From the NCBI GenBank assembly GCA_015679605.1, contig JAAAVE010000236.1, positions 1-25,357 of the forward strand: a DNA stretch of 25,357 bases, in the 5' to 3' direction. This DNA comes from Podila epigama (Eukaryota > Mortierellomycota > Mortierellomycetes > Mortierellales > Mortierellaceae). The notes beneath the pieces were generated by a model, which was not told the DNA's origin, made no database searches, and was given only the letters and a program-made list of their open reading frames with translations. Positions 20,162 to 25,357 of this stretch are shown piece by piece. The translations under genes and the position numbers were made by a program. Within the stretch, counting starts at the first letter, position 1, and each line of letters opens with the position of its first letter.

Positions 20162-23100
20162 AAAGACAGACTCGTCAGGCGGGACAATGGTAGACGGATC
20201 GTGCGCGTATCGAAGTTTGTGGTTACAATGGAGCAAAAGAAAAGAGACATGCTCTGGTATAAATAGCAGGTATATGCGTTACACGGTTGGTGCATAGCAT
20301 GAGGTTTTCAAAAGGAAGCATCGAAAAGGATGCACACGTCGACAGACTGGGCTGAATCCTCAACATGAATGGATGGATGGTTGAGGAAGATGGACGGATG
20401 GATGGACGGATGGATGGATGGCGTTGACTTGCTTCTCTCCTGAGAAACAACCATACTTCCATCTGAACAACGTCGATATGATTTCAGAAGCTTTTGGGCC
20501 ATAAAGTGAACCAACTTGTGAGCAACAAAGGAAAAAGAAAGTGAGCTGTGAGCAAATGACAAGGTTCACTTCATCGCCCACTCTGGTCTGGGGAACAAGT
20601 TGCAATTGAACTTGTCTTTAGTTTCCAAACACCGCCTGGACCCTTGTTCTAAACATCATTCGCACCTACCACTGCATCATGCTAGATAACCATATTGATT
20701 CAGCCATCGTCCATGGAGGCGTCTACCCATTCGAGAGAATGCAGGCCTATATGCGGTCCAAGGGCCTTGTCATGTCCACGGATTACTATGGCCGCGACAT
20801 CTCATCTCTCTTCTACGACAGCTCTCGTCCCTGCAGCTCCTTTCCCATGGTTAACATCACCAACGTCCAGTGCGTCGCGCCAAACCCGTACAACAACTCA
20901 CCCATCGTCGCAAAGCCCTGCCTAGATTTGAGCGAGTTTTTACGATCTGGTCCAAAATCAAGCGGTCGACTCTCATTCCTCTGGACAGATATCGAAGATA
21001 CCAAACGCCCAGACTTGAATAACTTGATCATTTATGACGGAAAGAGTAAAGTAGCAATAGCCATTGCGTTTACTCGCCATTTTTTTTCTTTCAATACTTG
21101 TTTTGTTAACAATACGACTTCTCTTTTTTTTCGCCTCCCATAGTTCTCAATGTCACCGAGTACATTAGTACCAACCCTGCATTCGGTTCCGAAGTCACGA
21201 GTGTGCTTCAGCGTAGTATCCGCAGGGACGCATCACTCTTATTCTCGAGAACAGAGAGCCGCAAAAAGGCCCTTGCATGCTTGCAGGCGACCGCAGAAGT
21301 GGGCGTTCTGGAAAACACGACGATGGGATGCTTTGCTGCAAAGACCATTATGTTGACGACCATGATCTGTGTGTGCATGGTAGTGGGTATCAAGTTCCTC
21401 ATGGCCCTAACCTTCAGTTGGTTCCTCAGTTACCGCCTCACCGAGAAGCCCAGAACCGTGCTCAAGTCGTCCAAAAAGGAGCAGGAGGAGCAGAATAACA
21501 ATAAGGATGGTCAAGACCTGGCCAGAGTTCGAGGAAGAAACGCTGCCAACAGAAAAAACCCATACACTGTCATGCTCGTTACTTGCTACTCTGAAGGCGA
21601 GAGCTCTATCAGGACCACCCTCGACAGTTTGGCCAATACCAGCTACTCGACAAAACACAAGTTGCTCATGATTATTTGCGACGGTATTGTTCGTGGACAT
21701 GGAAATAAGTTGACCACACCAGACATTGTTGTCAACATGCTCGACCTCGCCCCAGGAAACGAATCACCCAGAGCTTCCAGTTACTTAGCCGTCGCTGATG
21801 GTGAAAAACAGCACAACATGGCGAAAGTTGTAAGAAAGATTGGGCTGAGAATTTTCTTTCTTTCTTTGTTATCCTCTCTTGATCTCTCTTCGCATTCAAT
21901 TGTGCACCTTCCTGGCTTCTAATTCTTTATTCTATTGCTATTGCTATCAAAATCCATTCCACGCTGTTAGTATGCTGGCCACTATGTATACAAAAAGAAG
22001 CGTGTGCCAACAGTCGTCATTGTCAAATGTGGAAACCCACTCGAGAAGGATGCGACAAAACCAGGAAACCGTGGCAAGCGCGACTCACAGCTGATTTTAA
22101 TGTCCTTCTTTCAACGTGTGCTCTTCGCGGACCGGTTCACAGAGCTTGACTTTGAGGTCTTTCACAAGATTCACAGCCTAATGAACGTCTGGCCTGACCG
22201 GTTCGAGCTGTGCTTGATGGTAGACGCAGACACAATGGTCAAGGGTGACTCGCTTAGCTACATGGTGACAGCCATGCAGAACGACCACACTATCATGGGC
22301 CTCTGTGGCGAGACCAAGATTGCCAACAAGACGGCGTCTTGGGTGACAGCGATTCAGGTCTTTGAGTACTACATTTCACACCACTTGGGAAAAGCCTTTG
22401 AGAGTGTCTTTGGAGGTGTGACGTGCCTGCCAGGATGCTTCTGCATGTACCGTCTCAAGGCACCCAAGAATGACTCGTGGGTCCCCATCCTGGCTAACCC
22501 AGAGGTGATTGAAGAGTACAACCAAAACATTGTCACGACTTTGCATCAAAAGAATCTACTGCTCCTTGGTGAAGACCGGTACTTGACTACCCTCATGCTC
22601 CGCACATTCCCTAAGCGCCAGATGGTCTTTGTGCCCCAGGCCCAGTGCAAGACAGTTGTCCCAGACACGTTCAATGTCCTGCTCAGTCAACGTCGTCGTT
22701 GGATCAACTCTACGATCCATAATCTGCTGGAGTTGGTTCTCGTCACCGATCTCTGTGGCATTGCCTTCCTCAGCATGCAGTTTGTTGTCCTCCTCGAGCT
22801 CATCGGAACTGTTGTCCTACCCGCGTCCATCTGTAAGTCCTTATTATTTCTTTTGTCGGTCAACATGATGGACACCTTTTTTTTATTATTCATTTCTAAC
22901 AATCGCCTTTCATTTTTTTTTTGTCTTGGTATTGTTTCAATAGTGTTTGCGGCAGGAATGATTACCTATGCCCTTGTCACTGGAACTTTGGCCCTTGTTC
23001 CTCTTATTCTCATTGCAGTCATCATCGGTCTTCCAGCTGTCCTTATTGTTCTCACCACCAGGAAATGGATCTACGTTCTCTGGATGATAAGTATGTATTT

Positions 23101-24672
23101 TTTTTTGTTGGTTTCATCATTTTTTTTCTGAACAAAACGTTACTATCGTTTTTGTTTCTAATGGCTTATTCTATTCGGATATCATTAGTTTACTTGTTTT
23201 CACTACCACTATGGAACTTTGTCCTTCCTCTATACTCGTTCTGGCATTTTGACGACTTTTCATGGGGTGAGACCCGCAAAGTGGCCAACCAGAAGCGAAA
23301 GTCTGGTCAAGACCATGGAGATACTGAGGGTGTCTTTGAGAGCGGCTCCATCATTATGCGCAAGTGGGAGGAATGGGAAAAGGAACGACTCAAGGCATTG
23401 GGTTACCGGATCGAGAGACGCCATTCTGCTGACCGTGGCATCAACGATTTACCTCCTCCTGCAGCGAGCACCATGGATGTGCAAAAGACACTCAAGAGAC
23501 CCAATTCAAACATGAACTTGACAGCATCCCGGTCAACCGCACATCTCCCTATCCGTCCAGGCGGTGGTGATATTACCTCCCAATCTGCGCAGGCAGCAGC
23601 CTCGACACCTAGTCTTGGGACAACGCTCACCAACAGTGCAGGTTCACTCAGGTTAGGCACCCCAACGGGTCCGAGGCCCTTTTCATCCATGCCCCAGTCC
23701 ACTCCCAATCTAATACTGACACCCCAACAGCAGCAACGCCAATCAATGGCCACGGGTGGAAGACCCCCAGGAGCAACAGGTCGACCTCACCCACCATCGC
23801 AAATCATCAATAATCGGCCGCCACCAGGATCTATGGGACCACCTGGCCAATCTTTTGAGCTCGCGCCTATGAACTTTTCACAGGGAGGCCCAGGAGGTCC
23901 ACTCCAGGCACGAAACTCCATCGCACATCCGAGAGGTATGCCTGGAGCAAGACCGCCAGGCGCGATGGAGCCGATGGGATTGGAGCATCGTCAATCGATC
24001 CACAACGGACCAGGACCCAATTTCCGACCTATGGCCGCTCCCAGACCCATGAGACCCATGGGACCTCAGCCGCCTCCTGCTGCCATGAGTGGAGGTCCTC
24101 CGTCAGGACCGTTGCATCCCTTGACCCCACCACCTCCCCAAAGAGGTTACTCAATGTCTGGTCCTCCTCGGCCACGTCCCCCAACATCGTTCTCAGGGCC
24201 AATCGGTGTGCACCCTGCTCCGCCCTCTCTTTTGTTCCCTCACTACCAACAACAGCAACAGCCACCACTTCCACCACAGCTTCAACAGCAACAACAACAA
24301 CAGCAGCAGCAACAGCAGTCGTCTTATCCTATGTCCAGCGCACCCTCACAGCAATACTCCTCAGGTCAGAGTTACCCATTGCCCCCAGGTTCAAGTGGTC
24401 CGCAGCAACCGCACTTGTCGATGCCTAGCGACCGTCATTCACGCGTTAGTGACACGAGTGCTCAGAGTGGGCAATCTAGCAGTGGTCGTAATGCTGCTCA
24501 AGGCAGCGTCGCCACCACAGCAGCCAATGTTACCACCACCACAGCAACAGGCCAGGCTATAAACTCCACTATACCCTCTGTTCCATTGCCCCCTCCCACC
24601 AGAGGCGATGATGATAGTGAAGACGGGATTGTGATGCTGAGTGATGACTTTCATGTTCCCTCACAATCTTAG
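19009..24672 (+). CDS. CHS3: Class IV chitin synthase (Chs3 type) with a long disordered C-terminal tail
   Basis: Exons: 19009-19762, 20686-21045, 21144-21829, 21971-22832, 22944-23090, 23189-24672; 1430 residues, all junctions in phase. Residues 1-200 are basic, Ser/Gln/Pro-rich and disordered. A membrane helix sits at about 204-226, followed by a cytochrome b5-like region ([15 protein letters not shown]) and another membrane segment near 440-470. The family 2 glycosyltransferase carries [18 protein letters not shown] (about 513), VDADTM (684), [22 protein letters not shown] (801) and QRRRWINS (841-845, the product-site motif), then further membrane helices ending at FSWGETRKV (968). It polymerises UDP-GlcNAc into chitin and extrudes it through the plasma membrane. 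No myosin motor is present, so class IV and not V. Residues 970-1430 are Pro/Gly/Gln-rich with a 12-Gln run, unusually long for the class. Intron 1 is 923 nt. Confidence 0.93.
19856..19886 (+). other. G-run cluster in chitin synthase intron 1
   Basis: On the RNA strand, G7 (19856-19862), G4 (19873-19876), G2 and G6 (19881-19886) lie within 31 nt. Four G3 tracts can be drawn with loops of 1, 10 and 4 nt, a plausible G-quadruplex. A C7 run lies about 50 nt upstream. Confidence 0.45.
20131..20164. repeat. T24A10 tract in chitin synthase intron 1
   Basis: Twenty-four T are followed directly by ten A. It could be a nucleosome-excluding tract, a self-pairing U/A element in the pre-mRNA, or the scar of an old poly(A)-tailed insertion in the opposite direction. 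No retroelement sequence is visible next to it. Confidence 0.7.
20365..20421 (+). repeat. GGAT/GGAC minisatellite in chitin synthase intron 1
   Basis: Repeated ATGG and ACGG tetramers are interrupted once by TTGAGGAAG. On the opposite strand they read as His-Pro-Ser-Ile repeats, which are not a gene. Confidence 0.75.
24283..24318 (+). repeat. CHS3: Poly-glutamine CAA/CAG repeat in the chitin synthase tail
   Basis: Twelve consecutive Gln codons of mixed CAA and CAG encode residues about 1302-1313. Mixed codons suggest the run is maintained at protein level and is not a fresh expansion. Confidence 0.85.
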
Positions 24673-24678
24673 AAATCT

Positions 24679-24684
24679 AATAAA
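24679..24684 (+). terminator. CHS3: AATAAA hexamer just after the chitin synthase stop
   Basis: The canonical polyadenylation hexamer starts 7 nt after the stop codon, followed by a T-rich stretch (TTTATTTTTAC). This predicts a very short 3' untranslated region if it is used. Confidence 0.5.
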
Positions 24685-25237
24685 AATGTAATGTCCCCCT
24701 TTATTTTTACATGTTCGGTAATGGAGAAAACCCGAAAACCCATTTTCTTTTTTGGGCAGGGCAAGGTTTATTTGTGCACGCGCCTCGTCTGTGTGTGAAG
24801 TGGGTTGATATCCAGGTCTGAAATCAGGTGGAAATCTCAAGAATAGGCGCGGACAGACCGGGCGTGGAATGCAAGGGCAAGTTCCTAGGCCAGCCCACAC
24901 AAAAGAGCTTGCTTAAGATGCTCACAGCCTCTCCCAGTAGGTTGGTATAGTACGTTTTTTTCTATGACCACGATTCTTGCTTTCGCCACAGAACAGATCG
25001 GGCGCGTGGAATGGGTGGAATGGGTGGGGGGTGGCACTGCGGATTCAGAATATGTAGAGGATAGACATTCAGATTGACTTGATGATTGGCTGAATGGCTG
25101 ACTAGCGGGCTGTGTCATTTTCGAGTGAGGTTCATGCTTGTTATTTGTTAGCAAAGACAGATATGACGAAGAATCCGGGTAATGTTGCTAGTCAAGATGG
25201 CTACATGAACAAAGTGTTTTTATGGTCAACATCAAAG

Positions 25238-25245
25238 TATAAAAG
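25238..25245 (+). promoter_or_regulatory. TATA box (TATAAAAG) before the right-edge repeat
   Basis: A perfect TATAAAAG lies about 36-40 bp before the pyrimidine-rich repeat, the usual distance to a transcription start. No ATG follows it on the plus strand before the window ends, so the repeat would be 5' leader of a gene beyond the edge. Confidence 0.45.
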
Positions 25246-25280
25246 AACCTGGTTTGTTCCCAATATCCTACTTTCATTCT

Positions 25281-25357
25281 CATCTTCATCTTCATCTTCA
25301 TCTTCATCTTCATCTTCAACTTCAACTTCAACTTCAACTTCAACTTCAACTTCAACT
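25281..25357. repeat. Compound hexanucleotide microsatellite (CATCTT)6 then (CAACTT)6.8
   Basis: Six perfect CATCTT units switch cleanly at 25317 to CAACTT units that continue to the window edge. The array may extend further. In one plus frame it would read Ser-Ser then Ser-Thr; on the minus strand Glu-Val then Glu-Asp. Confidence 0.9.

Larger units (their letters stand above)
19763..20685 (+). other. Long first intron (923 nt) of the chitin synthase gene
   Basis: Splicing AAA-A|gtatgt at 19762 to the acceptor ctag|AT at 20686 keeps the frame and joins DGKPAVK to [16 protein letters not shown]. An alternative acceptor at 20613 gives a stop. The intron holds a G-rich cluster, a T24A10 tract, a GGAT minisatellite and a TATA-like TATAAATAG (20258-20266). 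I found no supported coding exon in it. It is about three times longer than any other intron in the window. Confidence 0.75.
24673..25357. other. Right-edge intergenic region
   Basis: After the chitin synthase 3' end I see no supported gene in 685 bp. A minus-strand frame from 25357 to about 25202 reads Glu/Val and Glu/Asp repeats and then a short tail to a stop, so the C-terminus of a minus-strand gene entering from the right is possible. The TATA box before the repeat on the plus strand favours a plus-strand promoter instead. Confidence 0.5.

Noticed and set aside
19871-20266. A 131-codon open frame inside chitin synthase intron 1
   Set aside because: It contains a phenylalanine/lysine run from the T24A10 tract, has no similarity to the enzyme family, and its inclusion would break the in-phase junction.
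20223-20605. Minus-strand frames with His-Pro-Ser-Ile repeats
   Set aside because: They are the reverse reading of the GGAT minisatellite.
1-25357. Transposons, tRNA genes, CRISPR arrays or a secondary-metabolite cluster
   Set aside because: No transposase, integrase, reverse transcriptase, terminal repeats, tRNA-like cloverleaf, spaced direct repeats or biosynthetic enzymes were seen on reading both strands.

Overview
The window is nuclear DNA from a fungus. Six of the seven genes are complete, and all are split by short introns (28 in total, nearly all 68-190 nt) with standard GT...AG ends. Intron placement was inferred by joining open frames so that conserved family motifs read through in phase. 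Gene content (group X hybrid histidine kinase, class IV chitin synthase, fungal-type GPI16, CSM3 and BUB3), many homopolymer runs and moderate GC suggest an early-diverging filamentous fungus. Mucoromycota, possibly Mortierellomycotina, is my best guess; it is inference, not proof. I see no transposon, virus, tRNA, rRNA or CRISPR array.

Layout: (1) 1-6647, minus: the N-terminal 2003 residues of a group X-type signalling protein (degenerate kinase domain, AAA-type ATPase, helical region). The expected GAF/histidine kinase/receiver part lies beyond base 1. (2) 6925-8774, minus: Csm3/Swi3/TIPIN replication-fork protection protein. (3) 9130-10410, minus: ATP5, the OSCP subunit of mitochondrial ATP synthase. 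(4) 10653-12409, plus: a three-finger C2H2 nuclear protein resembling the INO80 subunit Iec1, divergent from ATP5 over 242 bp. (5) 12578-14131, minus: BUB3 spindle-checkpoint WD40 protein, convergent with gene 4. (6) 14290-16772, minus: GPI16/PIG-T, a GPI transamidase subunit. (7) 19009-24672, plus: class IV (Chs3-type) chitin synthase with a 460-residue disordered tail. The 2.2 kb between genes 6 and 7 holds only promoter and leader-type sequence. The right edge has a TATA box followed by a compound hexanucleotide repeat.

The genes are a normal eukaryotic mixture and not an operon or a biosynthetic cluster. Two act in chromosome maintenance (CSM3, BUB3), one probably in chromatin (Iec1-like), two in the cell surface (GPI16 makes GPI-anchored proteins, the chitin synthase makes wall chitin), one in respiration and one in stress signalling. 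I found no convincing new multi-gene system. The most interesting points are the degenerate kinase domain, the long P/Q/G-rich chitin synthase tail, the 923-nt intron with promoter-like and G-rich elements, the in-frame skippable presequence exon of ATP5, a 47-bp tandem duplication in a CSM3 intron, and the short overlapping upstream ORF in front of the histidine kinase.
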